NCBI GenBank assembly: GCA_043720395.1
Contig: JAYSSR010000082.1
Location: 5,560 to 69,559 of the forward strand
From: JANOYY01 sp043720395
GTDB lineage: Bacteria > Actinomycetota > Acidimicrobiia > Acidimicrobiales > JANYDT01
Direction of reading: 5' to 3'
DNA: 64,000 nt
Within the stretch, counting starts at the first letter, position 1. The number at the start of each line of letters is the position of its first letter. Under the pieces are notes generated by a model. That model saw nothing but the letters and a program-made list of their open reading frames with translations. It did not search any database and had not been told where the DNA came from. A program made the position numbers and the translations under genes. Positions 14,982-24,434 of the stretch are shown here, piece after piece.

Positions 14982-17112
14982 CATCGAGCCGTAGGAGGTG
15001 AAGCAGCACAAGGGACTCTGGATCAAGGATCGGTGGCTGGAGTCCGAGAACCGCGAACTGGCGACCGGTCATCTCGGTGCCCGTCGAGAGCCACTCCGGT
15101 TGACGCTTGGCAGCACCTCGCACCGGTTCCACGAGCGGGACCACGTCAAGGCGATACCGAGCATCGAGCAAAAGACCGGGAATCCGAAGCGGTTCAACAA
15201 TGAGCGACTCGGCGGTATCCATCTGTACGAATGCGACGAGGGCCTCCGAACCATCACGAGCCACGACGCCGTGTGCGAGCACCGCCGGATTTGCATGGTC
15301 GAATCGCACGACATAACCGGAATGCAGCAAGGCCCGGAACTGCTTGTGGGTCTCAATGACCTCGGAAAGCGCCTTGCGATCGGCGTCGGTTGCTTCGAGG
15401 ATGTTCCACTCGATTCCGAAATGGCCGAACATCGCAGTTCCTGCTCGAAACGCAAGCGCGTGTGAGCGGCGCGTCGTGTGTGAGCGCTGTGCGCCAACGT
15501 GCGAGCCCATGTATTCCGGAGGGAACACGTGCGAGAAGCCGCGCTGAATACGCTGACGGTCCAACGGATCGTTGCAATCGCTCGTCCACACCCGAGACGC
15601 GCGCTCAAGGATGGCGAAGTCAATGCGCCCTCCACCGGAGGCGCACGATTCGAACTCGACGTGGGGATGCGCGCCGATGAGGCGGTCCAGGAGACCGTAC
15701 GTGCCCAGCGTCTGGGAGTGAACGCCGGCCCGACCGTGGTGCGAGGCGTGCACGTACTCCCGATTGTTATCCCACTTGACGTAGGCGATCGGATACTCCG
15801 AGAGCAAGGCATTGATCCTGTCGAAAAGGTACGCGCACACCTCATCGTTCGCGAGGTCAAGCACAAGCTGTGAGCGGCCGAGCACCGGTTCGTAGCGCAG
15901 GTCGGTCAGGACCCAATCCGGGTGAGCCCGGTACAGATCGGAGTCAGGGTTCACCATCTCCGGCTCGAACCACAGCCCGAACTCCATGCCGAGTCGACGA
16001 ACGTGGTCGGCCAACGGCCAAAGTCCATTCGGCCAGACGGTCTCGTCGACCCACCAATCGCCCAGTCCGGCGCGGTCATGACGCCGCCCGCTGAACCAAC
16101 CGTCGTCGACCACGAATCGCTCGACGCCGATCTCGGCCGCTCTGTCGGCGAGCGCCTTCAACGTGGGCAGGTCATGGTCGAAGTAGACGGCTTCCCAGAT
16201 GTTCAGCGTCACCGGACGAACCGCGGTTGGGTGTCGCGGCCGCGCCCGCAGCTCGTCGTGGAACACGCGGCTCACACCGTTCGTGCCGACACCCGAATAC
16301 GCAGCGCACACCCACGGGGTCGAATAGCTCGCGCCGACAGTTAGGTTGATCTCGCCCGACAGCAACAGCTCCCCCGCCTGAACGCTTCGTCGGCCGTCCG
16401 TGGAGACGTCAATGGTGACGGACGAGTTCCCGCTCCATTCAAGATGGACGCCCCACACATCGCCCGTCGATTCGGTGAATCCGGCGACGCCAGCGAATGC
16501 GACGGGTACGCGATTGTGCGAGGTCCGTCCGCTCCGGTTCTCGACGACGACCGAGCCGATTGCCAGCGGTTGACGAATCGGCTGGAACTCATTCGTCCAT
16601 CGACCACCAAAGGTCAGGGCCTCCCGGGCGTGGGGCGGCAGCGGCAGGGTCACGCGAACCGCGCTGACGGTGTACTCGTCGTTGCCTTCGTTCGTCAGCG
16701 TGACACAGGCTCGGAGCGCGCCAGATGGGCGGAGGGCGATCTCCGACACGACACGCAGGCCCTCGCTGGCGTCGACGGAAGTGACCCGCAAGGATGTCGT
16801 CGATCGCTCGACGCCTTCCACCACGAAACGCGGGGCCCACCCGTGACCGTTGAATCGGTGTCCTTCGATACCGGGACGATCGAGGTAGCCCGAACCGTGC
16901 TCCGGCAGAAGCGAGAGTGGAGCGACGACGTCGAGACCACCGTGCGGAAGGGGCACATCCAACGCCGACAACATGCCCGAGAGGTCAGAACCAACGGCGG
17001 CACCCCAGTGCAGAATCGTCGGTATTGGCGTAGACACGTCGATGACCACGGACACGCCGTTCCCATGCAGGCCGTGAAGTCGGGTGGTTCCTTGGTCGGC
17101 AGATGAAATCAT
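14977..17112 (-). CDS. Alpha-galactosidase, glycoside hydrolase family 36
   Basis: The enzyme hydrolyses terminal alpha-1,6-galactose from raffinose-family sugars or melibiose with retention of configuration. The 711 residues comprise an N-terminal beta-sandwich (to about 295), a (beta/alpha)8 barrel and a C-terminal beta domain. The catalytic nucleophile is D448 in YVKWDNNRE and the acid/base D512 in SDCND; FVVDDGWF and WFEPEMV are further barrel motifs. No signal peptide is present, so it acts on imported sugar. The ATG at MISSADQG was chosen because sequence upstream is not conserved. It is encoded downstream of a sugar ABC transporter on the same strand. Confidence 0.9.
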   Translation of the reverse strand: MISSADQGTTRLHGLHGNGVSVVIDVSTPIPTILHWGAAVGSDLSGMLSALDVPLPHGGLDVVAPLSLLPEHGSGYLDRPGIEGHRFNGHGWAPRFVVEGVERSTTSLRVTSVDASEGLRVVSEIALRPSGALRACVTLTNEGNDEYTVSAVRVTLPLPPHAREALTFGGRWTNEFQPIRQPLAIGSVVVENRSGRTSHNRVPVAFAGVAGFTESTGDVWGVHLEWSGNSSVTIDVSTDGRRSVQAGELLLSGEINLTVGASYSTPWVCAAYSGVGTNGVSRVFHDELRARPRHPTAVRPVTLNIWEAVYFDHDLPTLKALADRAAEIGVERFVVDDGWFSGRRHDRAGLGDWWVDETVWPNGLWPLADHVRRLGMEFGLWFEPEMVNPDSDLYRAHPDWVLTDLRYEPVLGRSQLVLDLANDEVCAYLFDRINALLSEYPIAYVKWDNNREYVHASHHGRAGVHSQTLGTYGLLDRLIGAHPHVEFESCASGGGRIDFAILERASRVWTSDCNDPLDRQRIQRGFSHVFPPEYMGSHVGAQRSHTTRRSHALAFRAGTAMFGHFGIEWNILEATDADRKALSEVIETHKQFRALLHSGYVVRFDHANPAVLAHGVVARDGSEALVAFVQMDTAESLIVEPLRIPGLLLDARYRLDVVPLVEPVRGAAKRQPEWLSTGTEMTGRQFAVLGLQPPILDPESLVLLHLLRLDA

Positions 17113-17143
17113 GTTCCGGCAGATGTGTGAGGGACGAGAAGGA

Positions 17144-17929
17144 TTAGGCAGTGCTAGGGGAAGGAAGATCGCGTTGATCGACAGCGCGTCGACGCGCCTT
17201 GACGCGCAGCGCCAGTAGGAGGAGCGCAACTTCGCCGACGTTCCACCAGAGATGGATCGCGACGCGCGGCGCAGCGGTGAGTGGGCCGAGCCAGCCGCGC
17301 AGAACCGGTGCCTGGAGGGAGAGCCACCCGTCGCGGCCGAACACACCGGGCAGCACCTCGCTCGACCCCAAGCGCGGTACCCCGAGTCGATCGAGTTCGC
17401 CGGTGATCCGCAAATAGCGGATGAGCATGTACGTATGTTCAAGTGAATGTGCAGTGATCCATGCCATCAACAATGCCATCGCCCACGTGCGCATCCCGAG
17501 CGCGAATGCGATAACCACACCCGCAGTTGCGACCCAGTTCCAGCTGAAATGGACCCACTCGACGTTGAGCTTTGAGACGACGCCGAGCGATCGGGCAGGC
17601 GGATAATCAAGACGAAACGACTCGATGATCTGCACCACGTGCTCGACGGTGTGAATGGCTTGAACGAGGAAGATCGCCCCAAGAACCAGCCGAGCTCGCC
17701 CGATCGTCGTGAGTCGACGTTGCAGGGCGAGCGCGACCGGCACCCACGCGAACCCAGCAGTGGTGACGGCGGCACCTGCATTCGTGAGTGGCATGGAACG
17801 ACTGATCGCCGCAAGCGCGAAGAGCCCACAGCCCGCCAACGTCGGGAGCCATACAACGACCGCGGAACGAGCGGACCCTCGTCCGATGGTTTGTTGCCAT
17901 ACCGAAGGGGAAAGGGAAACGTCAGACAT
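17144..17929 (-). CDS. Polytopic membrane protein with two HxxEH motifs, unknown function
   Basis: I do not recognise a named family. The 261 residues predict about six membrane helices. Two copies of HxxEH lie inside or at the end of helices, HTVEH (93-97) and HSLEH (161-165), separated by NVEWVHFSWNW (122-132). Repeated intramembrane His/Glu pairs suggest a metal or heme site, but this is inference. The start overlaps the end of the FG-GAP/UnbV gene by 8 bp, indicating co-translation. The two genes lie between a sugar ABC transporter and an alpha-galactosidase. The protein may be a membrane enzyme or an anchor for its partner. Confidence 0.7.
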   Translation of the reverse strand: MSDVSLSPSVWQQTIGRGSARSAVVVWLPTLAGCGLFALAAISRSMPLTNAGAAVTTAGFAWVPVALALQRRLTTIGRARLVLGAIFLVQAIHTVEHVVQIIESFRLDYPPARSLGVVSKLNVEWVHFSWNWVATAGVVIAFALGMRTWAMALLMAWITAHSLEHTYMLIRYLRITGELDRLGVPRLGSSEVLPGVFGRDGWLSLQAPVLRGWLGPLTAAPRVAIHLWWNVGEVALLLLALRVKARRRAVDQRDLPSPSTA

Positions 17930-19766
17930 TGGTGCCCTTTCGAGTCACGGTCACTTTTTGACCGGTGAGACTCTTTCCGGTCGAGGTCTCGCTGAACGTT
18001 GAGGATGCACCGTCGGGCCAGGTGATGGTGATGGCCTTGATCTTCGTCGCGCCGAGTCCGAAATGCACCGTCCCGTCGAGCCCGGTGAGATATCCGCCTG
18101 TCGGAGTCACGAGCCGGGTCAGCGTCCCGCGATCCGTCTGAGTGCGTACTACTGCGCCGTACGCAGCCGAGTTCTGTCGCCCTTCCCAAACAAGAGTCAA
18201 TTCGGTCGACTGACCGCCGCAGATACGGTTCTCGAACACCATCGCAGGAGAGCGAAGGTTGTTCACAATCACATCGAGACGACCATCACCGTCCACATCG
18301 GCAAGCGCCATTGACCGACCGCTCGCCGTCGCGTCGAGACCCCACGCGTCCATCCGGCGAAAACGCCCGCTCGAGTCGACACGAAAGGCAGCATTGCGTT
18401 CTTTGATCTCGCTGTTCGGAAGGTACGGCAGCACTTCATGATCAATCATGCCGTTCACCACGTAGAGGTCTTCGTAGCCATCGTTGTCCAGGTCGCCGAA
18501 CTGCGTCGACCAACTCCAGCCGGTCGCGTCGATATTCTTCGCATAGCCCCGGTTCGTGAACCTTCCGACGCGGGTCTGCTCCAAAAGGACGTTCTCGGCG
18601 CGTTGCGTGCTGGTGCGCTGAAGCTTCTGAAAGCTCCGTTCCATAAGCGGCATCCACGCGGCTGACACCTTCACGTCGGAGAGGTCAGGCTTCATGTCGG
18701 TGGCAAAAAGGTCAAGGAGACCGTCGTTGCCGACGTCGCCGATGGCGAAGCCCATCGTGTTCTTGGTAATTCGCTTGAACGGGTCCGCCACGGTCCACCT
18801 CAGCGGGTCGCTACCAGCCACGGTCCAGACCATGTCTGGCACCCCGAAGTCGTTTCCCACCACGAGGTCACGCCGCCCGTCGCCGTTCACGTCGAACAGC
18901 GTCATCGCGAGGGTTTGGGTCCGGCGTTCCAGTCGCGTCGAGCGAAAGCCCTTCCCGGTATTGATGTACACGTTCACACCACCGCCCGCAGAGTTCAAGA
19001 ACGAGTTGCCCTGCTCCTTTTCGAGCACTGCGTCGTAGGACGACGTGATGAGGTCGAGGTCGCCGTCTCCGTCGACGTCGTCCCAGATCATCGCGTAGGC
19101 CGGGGCGATTACTTCGTTGATCGTGGTCGACGTGAACGAGCGGTCGCCATTGTTGTGCCACACCGAAATACCTCCGCCCGTATGCGTGGCGACGATGTCG
19201 AGATGACCGTCGTTGTCGACATCGACGATATGGAGAGCACGGGTGTCGGACTCGGGCAGACGCCCGTCCAACCCGTCGAGCGGTTGTCGGGTGAAGCGGA
19301 ACCCACCGCGGTTCCAGAGCACGGAGGTTGTGCTCCGGAGGTCGCCCAGCACAAGGTCAACACGCCCGTCACCGTCGAGGTCACCGACGGCCAGCCCGGA
19401 ACCGTTTGTGTCGTACGGAAGTACATCTCGACCGTGCGCTTGGGTCGTGTGCGGGAGGCTGTGGGGTCGGAACCCGACCCCACAGGTCGCTTTCAAAAGC
19501 CGGCTCGTGGCGACCGAGATCGGTGCGGCAGCACCTGGTCGCGCGTCGGGTGCCACTTGCGTGGCACTCGATGCGATTCTCGGTCGGACCACGAGCCCAG
19601 TCCCGGTTGCCAGCGTTGCGATCCCCGTGGCCACCGCCACGAATGTCCACCGCAGGCGACCGGAATGCGGCGTACCCCTGCCAGGGCACGCAAGCGGAAG
19701 TTCTTCGCGTGACGCTGGATGATCCGTTGGCGATTGCCAGGTCGGGCTCTCCGTGCGAGGCGTCAT
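17922..19766 (-). CDS. FG-GAP/VCBS repeat protein with ASPIC/UnbV C-terminal domain
   Basis: After an N-terminal signal anchor (WTFVAVATGIATLATGTGLVV) the exported 614-residue protein consists of FG-GAP-like beta-propeller blades with calcium-loop motifs such as DLDGDGRVDLV, DVDNDGHLDIV, DVDGDGDLDLI, DVNGDGRRDLV and DVDGDGRLDVI, and ends in an ASPIC/UnbV-type domain (TWPDGASSTF). Family members resemble CRTAC1 and integrin-alpha propellers and are thought to bind ligands or sugars outside the cell; no catalytic role is established. I start at the ATG of MTPRTESPTW; a TTG 54 bp upstream is possible. It overlaps the HxxEH membrane protein gene by 8 bp. Confidence 0.85.
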   Translation of the reverse strand: MTPRTESPTWQSPTDHPASREELPLACPGRGTPHSGRLRWTFVAVATGIATLATGTGLVVRPRIASSATQVAPDARPGAAAPISVATSRLLKATCGVGFRPHSLPHTTQAHGRDVLPYDTNGSGLAVGDLDGDGRVDLVLGDLRSTTSVLWNRGGFRFTRQPLDGLDGRLPESDTRALHIVDVDNDGHLDIVATHTGGGISVWHNNGDRSFTSTTINEVIAPAYAMIWDDVDGDGDLDLITSSYDAVLEKEQGNSFLNSAGGGVNVYINTGKGFRSTRLERRTQTLAMTLFDVNGDGRRDLVVGNDFGVPDMVWTVAGSDPLRWTVADPFKRITKNTMGFAIGDVGNDGLLDLFATDMKPDLSDVKVSAAWMPLMERSFQKLQRTSTQRAENVLLEQTRVGRFTNRGYAKNIDATGWSWSTQFGDLDNDGYEDLYVVNGMIDHEVLPYLPNSEIKERNAAFRVDSSGRFRRMDAWGLDATASGRSMALADVDGDGRLDVIVNNLRSPAMVFENRICGGQSTELTLVWEGRQNSAAYGAVVRTQTDRGTLTRLVTPTGGYLTGLDGTVHFGLGATKIKAITITWPDGASSTFSETSTGKSLTGQKVTVTRKGTNV

Positions 19767-19843
19767 GCGAGGAACTTGTGCGGCGATGCCCTGGAAAACC
19801 CCACGAGACGTTCTCCACAAAGCACGACGATCATCCTCTGCCC

Positions 19844-21184
19844 TTACTTGAAGAGGGCGTTGATCTGTTCGTTGGCCTTCTTCAGCTCGGCCGCGGCCTT
19901 GCCGGCACCGGAGCGGATGTTGACCTGCGCTGCGCCCATGATGTCGCCGATCTTCGACGCATTGTCCGTGATCGGGAACAGGAACGTGGCCGTGCCCTGT
20001 GTGCCGCCGGGTGCCAGGTTGGTGAACGCGCTCGCATCAATGCCGCGGCCCTTGTAGACGGCCAGGACACTGTCGACCCCGGCCTTCATCGCCGGGAAGA
20101 CGACCCCAGCCTTGCCGACCACGTCGACCTCACATGCCGACGAGGCGAGGTACTTGACGAGCTGCCATGCCTGGTCCTTGTTCTTCGAGCCGGACCAGAT
20201 CGAGTCGGCGAGACCGTTGAACATTGACTTGCGACCCGCTGGCCCCTTGGGGAGCATTGCGAAGCCGACCGGGAAATCGAGCTTGGTGAACGTACCGATG
20301 TTCCACGATCCTTCGGTCATCATCGCGACCTTCTGTGCCTTGAACATCGTGTCCGCGCCCGTGGCCTTGATGTCCTTGAACGGGGGCATGACGCCCTTCT
20401 TCAACGCGAGGTCGGCGAGCCACTGCAGCGATTCAGCGAGCTTCGGGCTGTCGTAGTTGTACGCCGTGGCCCAGGGACCAGCGTTGAACGAGAAGCCATC
20501 GGACACGGCGTAGTGGCTCCACTCGGTCTGGCCGTATGCGCCACCGTCACCGGTTGCGAGGCCGTACTGCTTCACCTTCGCCTTCTTGAATCCCACCTGG
20601 GTAGCATTCTTCCCGGCCGAATCGACGGTCAGCCTCTTGATGATCTTCTCGTAGGTTCCACCGGTCTTCGGGTCCCACGTCATATTCGCGAGATCGGCTT
20701 CCTTGACACCGGCTTTGGCGACGAGGTTCTTGTTGTAGAAAACGGCGACGGTGTCCCAGTCCTTCGGAAGACCGTACTGCTTGCCGTTCTTTCCCCACAG
20801 GTCATAGAGGCCCGCGAGGTATTGCCCCTTGTCGACCTTGTCCTTCGCGATCAGAGGCGCGATATCAACGATCTGGCTGTTGTTCGCGAACTCGGGGTAC
20901 TTGGCGAGGTGGTTCGTGAAGACATCGGGTGCCGTGCCCGACACAAAGCCGGTCGTGATGCCGGTCCAGTAGTCGTCCCAGCCCTTCTGCTGTAAGTCGA
21001 CCTTGACACCTGGCGTGGCGGCCTCAAAGTTCTTCGCGCATTGCTGGTACATGGGCAACTGGTTCGAGTCCCACATCCAATAGGTGAGCTTCACGTCTTG
21101 AGCACGAGCCGGCGCAGCCGCAAAGGCGACAGATCCGATCGTGACGAGTGAGAGGCTCGCAGCGAGAGCCTTCCGGTGCTTCAT
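19844..21184 (-). CDS. Sugar ABC transporter substrate-binding protein
   Basis: The 446-residue protein has a Sec signal peptide (MKHRKALAASLSLVTIGSVAFAAAPARA, probable cleavage after ARA) and a family 1 carbohydrate-binding fold: KLTYWMWDSNQLPMY, APDVFTNHLAKYPEFA, YGLPKDWDTVAVFYNKNL and MMTEGSWNIG. No lipobox cysteine is seen, so it may be free or membrane-held by its signal. A good AAGGAG ribosome site precedes the ATG. It follows the two permease genes, and neighbouring alpha-galactosidases suggest an alpha-galactoside such as raffinose or melibiose as ligand. No ATPase gene is present; a shared MsmK-type ATPase elsewhere is expected. Confidence 0.9.
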   Translation of the reverse strand: MKHRKALAASLSLVTIGSVAFAAAPARAQDVKLTYWMWDSNQLPMYQQCAKNFEAATPGVKVDLQQKGWDDYWTGITTGFVSGTAPDVFTNHLAKYPEFANNSQIVDIAPLIAKDKVDKGQYLAGLYDLWGKNGKQYGLPKDWDTVAVFYNKNLVAKAGVKEADLANMTWDPKTGGTYEKIIKRLTVDSAGKNATQVGFKKAKVKQYGLATGDGGAYGQTEWSHYAVSDGFSFNAGPWATAYNYDSPKLAESLQWLADLALKKGVMPPFKDIKATGADTMFKAQKVAMMTEGSWNIGTFTKLDFPVGFAMLPKGPAGRKSMFNGLADSIWSGSKNKDQAWQLVKYLASSACEVDVVGKAGVVFPAMKAGVDSVLAVYKGRGIDASAFTNLAPGGTQGTATFLFPITDNASKIGDIMGAAQVNIRSGAGKAAAELKKANEQINALFK

Positions 21185-21255
21185 AGAGTTTCTCCTTGGG
21201 TTGTGGCCTGGGTGGGCCGGGGTGGGTTGGTACTGCGGGTAAGAAACGCAACGGC

Positions 21256-22173
21256 TCATTTGGAGCCGGAGAACTGCAGGGATTCCACGACGCGGCGGCC
21301 GAGGAAGATCACGAGCAGCAGCGTCGGGATCACGGCGAGGGTCGTGGCCGCCATGAGACCCGTCCAGTCGGGCCCGCCTTGTGGCTGCTGCGACTTGAAG
21401 GCCTGAAGTGCGACGGTGAGCGGGTATTTCGAGCTGTCCTTCGCAATCAGCCACGGCCAGAAGAACTCGTTCCACAAATTGATCGTCGTGAGAATCGTGA
21501 GCGTGAGGATCGGACCGCGACTGACCGGCACGACAATCTTGCGGAAAATTGTGAACGTGGAAGCACCATCGATACGAGCAGATTCCTCGAGCTCACTCGG
21601 GATCGTGAGGAAGAACTGCCGCATGAAGAAGACGGCGAACGGGGTCATCAGGAAGAACGGTGCGATCTGTCCCTGGAACGTGTTGAGCCAGCCGGCGTCC
21701 TTCATGAGGATGAAGTTCGGGATGAACAGGACGACGCCAGGAACCATGAGGGAGGCGAGCATCAACACGAAGATCAGGTTGCGGCCCGGGAAGCGAATGC
21801 GCGCGAATGCATACGCGGCGAGCGTCGAAAAGAAGAGTTGGCCGAAAACGGCAATGCCGACGAAGATCACCGAGTTGCGCATCGCTATCAGGAAGTTGAA
21901 ATCGGCGCCTGAGCCACCGACGGCGATGGAGTCCTCGTTGCTGACCATTCCCAACGCACGCTTGAAATTGAACAGTGTGGGTTTGTTCGGCAGGAGGCTG
22001 TCCGCATGGCTGTAGAAGCCGCGAGGCGAACTGAGCGCCGTCTTCAAGATGACGAACAGCGGGGCGATGGAGACGAACACCAGCAGCGCGAGGAACAGGT
22101 AGACCGCGACGCGGCCGGGCGTCCAAGTCGATCGCTTCTTGGACGAAGCTTCGGTGGCAGCGTTAGCGCTCAT
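21256..22173 (-). CDS. Sugar ABC transporter permease (MalG type)
   Basis: This 305-residue inner-membrane permease has six predicted helices and the EAA loop in the form SELEESARIDGASTFTIFRKIVVP, which docks the ATPase. It belongs to the MalG/LacG branch of carbohydrate uptake permeases. The ATG overlaps the stop of the partner permease as ATGA. Together with the partner and the binding protein it forms one importer without its own ATPase. Confidence 0.92.
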   Translation of the reverse strand: MSANAATEASSKKRSTWTPGRVAVYLFLALLVFVSIAPLFVILKTALSSPRGFYSHADSLLPNKPTLFNFKRALGMVSNEDSIAVGGSGADFNFLIAMRNSVIFVGIAVFGQLFFSTLAAYAFARIRFPGRNLIFVLMLASLMVPGVVLFIPNFILMKDAGWLNTFQGQIAPFFLMTPFAVFFMRQFFLTIPSELEESARIDGASTFTIFRKIVVPVSRGPILTLTILTTINLWNEFFWPWLIAKDSSKYPLTVALQAFKSQQPQGGPDWTGLMAATTLAVIPTLLLVIFLGRRVVESLQFSGSK

Positions 22174-23090
22174 CCGAGATCACCCCGGTCGGCATTGCTG
22201 ATGCGCATCCCGAACAGCGACACGCAGATCAGGAAGGCGAAGAGGGTGACCGACAACGAGGAGGCGTAACCCATATTGAACTTCGCGAACGCGTTGTCGT
22301 TGATGTACCAGACGATTGTCCGGATGGACGTCAGAGGTACACCGCGCGACACCACGGCCACGGTGTCGAAGATCTGGAACGACCCGACCACGCTCGTGAT
22401 CATCACGAAGGCCATCACCGGTCGGAGCAACGGCAGCGTGATGCTGCGGAACATTCTCCATTCGCCTGCGCCATCGATGCGTGCCGCCTCGTACACCGAA
22501 CCGGGGATTGATGCCATACCAGCGTAGAAGAGCAACGCCGTATAGCCCATATGACGCCAGATATTGATCCATGCAATCGATGGAAGTGCCTGCCCGAGTT
22601 CGCCCAGGAATCCACCGGTCGGCAGGTGAAGAAAACGAAGGAGCTGGTTCACAAACCCGAGCGTCGGATCAAGCAGCCACGCCCACAGCATGGCGGCGAT
22701 GACGTTGGAAAGCAGGTACGGAATGATCATGGCGCTGCGCAGCCACGGGGATCTGGCGAAGCGGGTGATTGCCGTAGCGAGGAACAAGCCGATCACGGTC
22801 TGGACGGGAATGTTGATTGCTACGTAGGTCGCCGTGACGCGCACCGTGTGCCACCAGTCCGCGTCCTGCCACATCGTCCGGTAGTTCTCGAACCCGACGT
22901 TCTTGGCAGGGCTGAGCAGATTCCAGTCGGTAAAGCTGATCTTGACCGCCCGCACCGCCGGCAAAAGGAAGAAGACGGTGAAGCCGATCATCGCCGGTGC
23001 GACGAACGCGTATCCCGTGAGCGCCTCGCGGTCGAAGCGTCGGCGGCGAGTCGGCACAGCATTGGGTGCCGCGTACGCATCAATGCTCAT
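22170..23090 (-). CDS. Sugar ABC transporter permease (MalF type)
   Basis: The 306-residue permease contains about six helices and the EAA loop YEAARIDGAGEWRMFRSITLP. I chose the ATG of MSIDAYAAPN because GGGAGGA lies at ribosome-site distance; upstream in-frame sequence is not conserved. It is the first gene of a minus-strand run continuing through MalG-type permease, binding protein, FG-GAP protein, HxxEH protein and GH36 galactosidase. A 22-bp palindromic operator lies about 100 bp upstream. Confidence 0.92.
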   Translation of the reverse strand: MSIDAYAAPNAVPTRRRRFDREALTGYAFVAPAMIGFTVFFLLPAVRAVKISFTDWNLLSPAKNVGFENYRTMWQDADWWHTVRVTATYVAINIPVQTVIGLFLATAITRFARSPWLRSAMIIPYLLSNVIAAMLWAWLLDPTLGFVNQLLRFLHLPTGGFLGELGQALPSIAWINIWRHMGYTALLFYAGMASIPGSVYEAARIDGAGEWRMFRSITLPLLRPVMAFVMITSVVGSFQIFDTVAVVSRGVPLTSIRTIVWYINDNAFAKFNMGYASSLSVTLFAFLICVSLFGMRISNADRGDLG

Positions 23091-23186
23091 TGTCACGTCC
23101 TCCCAGTGGGCAGATGTCCGTTGGCGAACCGGCTGCCTGTGACCCCCGACACGCGTCGGTCCGAGCAGTGTACGCAGATTCAAACC

Positions 23187-23208
23187 GTTACGTCAACGTT
23201 GACGTAAC
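23187..23208. promoter_or_regulatory. Perfect 22-bp palindromic LacI-family operator
   Basis: GTTACGTCAAC is followed directly by its exact reverse complement, giving a 22-bp palindrome with a central CG, as LacI-family operators have. It precedes the sugar transporter operon. A close copy lies before the lacI and GH4 genes, pointing to the adjacent regulator as its binder. Confidence 0.82.
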
Positions 23209-23219
23209 CAAGAACCCGC

Positions 23220-23268
23220 CACGTTGGGAAGATTGGCTACCCCGGCGGTCGCCGATGTTCCCAACGTC
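23220..23268 (-). repeat. Family A 49-bp palindromic repeat, copy 1
   Basis: Arms ACGTTGGGAA and TTCCCAACGT enclose a 27-nt centre. The element has the same total length, 49 bp, as four other copies in the window and matches the 59274 copy best when reversed. It sits just past the lacI stop and may end lacI transcription. Confidence 0.85.
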
Positions 23269-23291
23269 GGGTTGAGCGATTGCGACGCCCG

Positions 23292-24296
23292 TCAGGCTGA
23301 GGCACGGACGACGAGCTCGACATCGAGCAGCACCGGCGGATGAGCTGCCGCCGGGTCCGCCGCCAACCGATCAAGGAGTGCCACGGCCTCGCTGCCGATT
23401 CGCGTGCGGTCCATTCGGATCGTGGTCAACGCGGGAACCAACGCCGCGCAGATCGCAATGTCGTCGAACCCTATGAGCGCAACGTCATCTGGCACGCGAC
23501 GGCCGGCCGTGGCGAGCGCCTGGAGCGCGCCAATCGCCATGATGTCGTTGTAAGCAAAGACGCCGTCCAGGTCGGGACACCGTTCGAGGAGCGTGTCCAT
23601 CGCGGCACGGCCGCCTTCGATCGTCGGAGACTCCCGTGCGATCCGGTGCTCGTCAAACGGCAGTCCCGCCGCGTGAAGGCCCGTTCGGAAACCGCTCTCG
23701 CGGCGCGGCGGGAGCAGCGAGACGCTCGAATTCGCGTTCGTAATCATGCCGAGCCGAAACCGTTGCTTGGCAACCAAATGCTCCACCGCAAGTTCGGCCC
23801 CCCGACGAATCGTGGACACGATCGAACCGAGGTTCGGGCCTTCAACTTCCATGTCGATCACCACGCAGCGCAGCCCACGGGCGGCGTGCGACATGACCGA
23901 CGCGCGATCACCGATAGGAGTGAACACGATCGCTCCGTCGACCGCGAACGACGACAAAGTCGCCAAGATCTCGTCCATGACCATGAGATCGCCACCATGA
24001 CTCGCGATGAACATCGTTCGTCCACCGATGCGCGCAGCCGCCTGGACCCCTTCAGCGAGCTCTGCAAAGAACGGGTCGGTCATCTCGGGAACGACGAGCC
24101 CGATCGTGTTCGTCCGGCGCGTGATGAGCGCACGTGCGAGGAGGTTCGGCCGGTAGCCGACCCTTTCGATCGCCTCGATGACGCGTGCCCGGGTCGCCTC
24201 ACCGAACCCACCCTCGTCGTTCACCACCCGAGAAACGGTCCGCGGCGACACTCCTGCGAGTGCGGCCACGTCGTGCAGCGTCGAATCGGTCGCCAT
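23292..24296 (-). CDS. LacI-family transcriptional regulator of alpha-galactoside genes
   Basis: The 334-residue repressor has an N-terminal LacI helix-turn-helix with hinge (TLHDVAALAGVSPRTVSRVVNDE ... YRPNLLARAL) and a periplasmic-binding-protein-like effector domain with NTIGLVVPEMTDPFFAEL, GVFAYNDIMAIGALQAL and GFDDIAICAALVPALTTIRMD. The start is the ATG giving MATDSTLHDV; longer frames lack conservation. It lies between a transporter operon and a divergent GH4 alpha-galactosidase. Both regulatory regions contain the same palindrome, so it probably represses both and itself in the absence of the sugar. The inducer is not known. Confidence 0.92.
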   Translation of the reverse strand: MATDSTLHDVAALAGVSPRTVSRVVNDEGGFGEATRARVIEAIERVGYRPNLLARALITRRTNTIGLVVPEMTDPFFAELAEGVQAAARIGGRTMFIASHGGDLMVMDEILATLSSFAVDGAIVFTPIGDRASVMSHAARGLRCVVIDMEVEGPNLGSIVSTIRRGAELAVEHLVAKQRFRLGMITNANSSVSLLPPRRESGFRTGLHAAGLPFDEHRIARESPTIEGGRAAMDTLLERCPDLDGVFAYNDIMAIGALQALATAGRRVPDDVALIGFDDIAICAALVPALTTIRMDRTRIGSEAVALLDRLAADPAAAHPPVLLDVELVVRASA

Positions 24297-24358
24297 GGAC
24301 GTACAGCATGCACGGTCGAAGAGCGCTCCGGGCGCAACTACCATCGGTGGCACGACCG

Positions 24359-24380
24359 ATCACGTCAGCGTTGACGTAAC
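24359..24380. promoter_or_regulatory. Second copy of the 22-bp LacI-family operator
   Basis: This site matches the perfect palindrome at 23187 at 19 of 22 positions; the right half GTTGACGTAAC is intact and the left half has three changes. It lies between the divergent lacI and GH4 genes and could control both. Confidence 0.78.
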
Positions 24381-24434
24381 CAGTCATTTCGTGGCAGCAT
24401 CACAGATTCGTACGCCAATCACGGGAGTCGCTCA

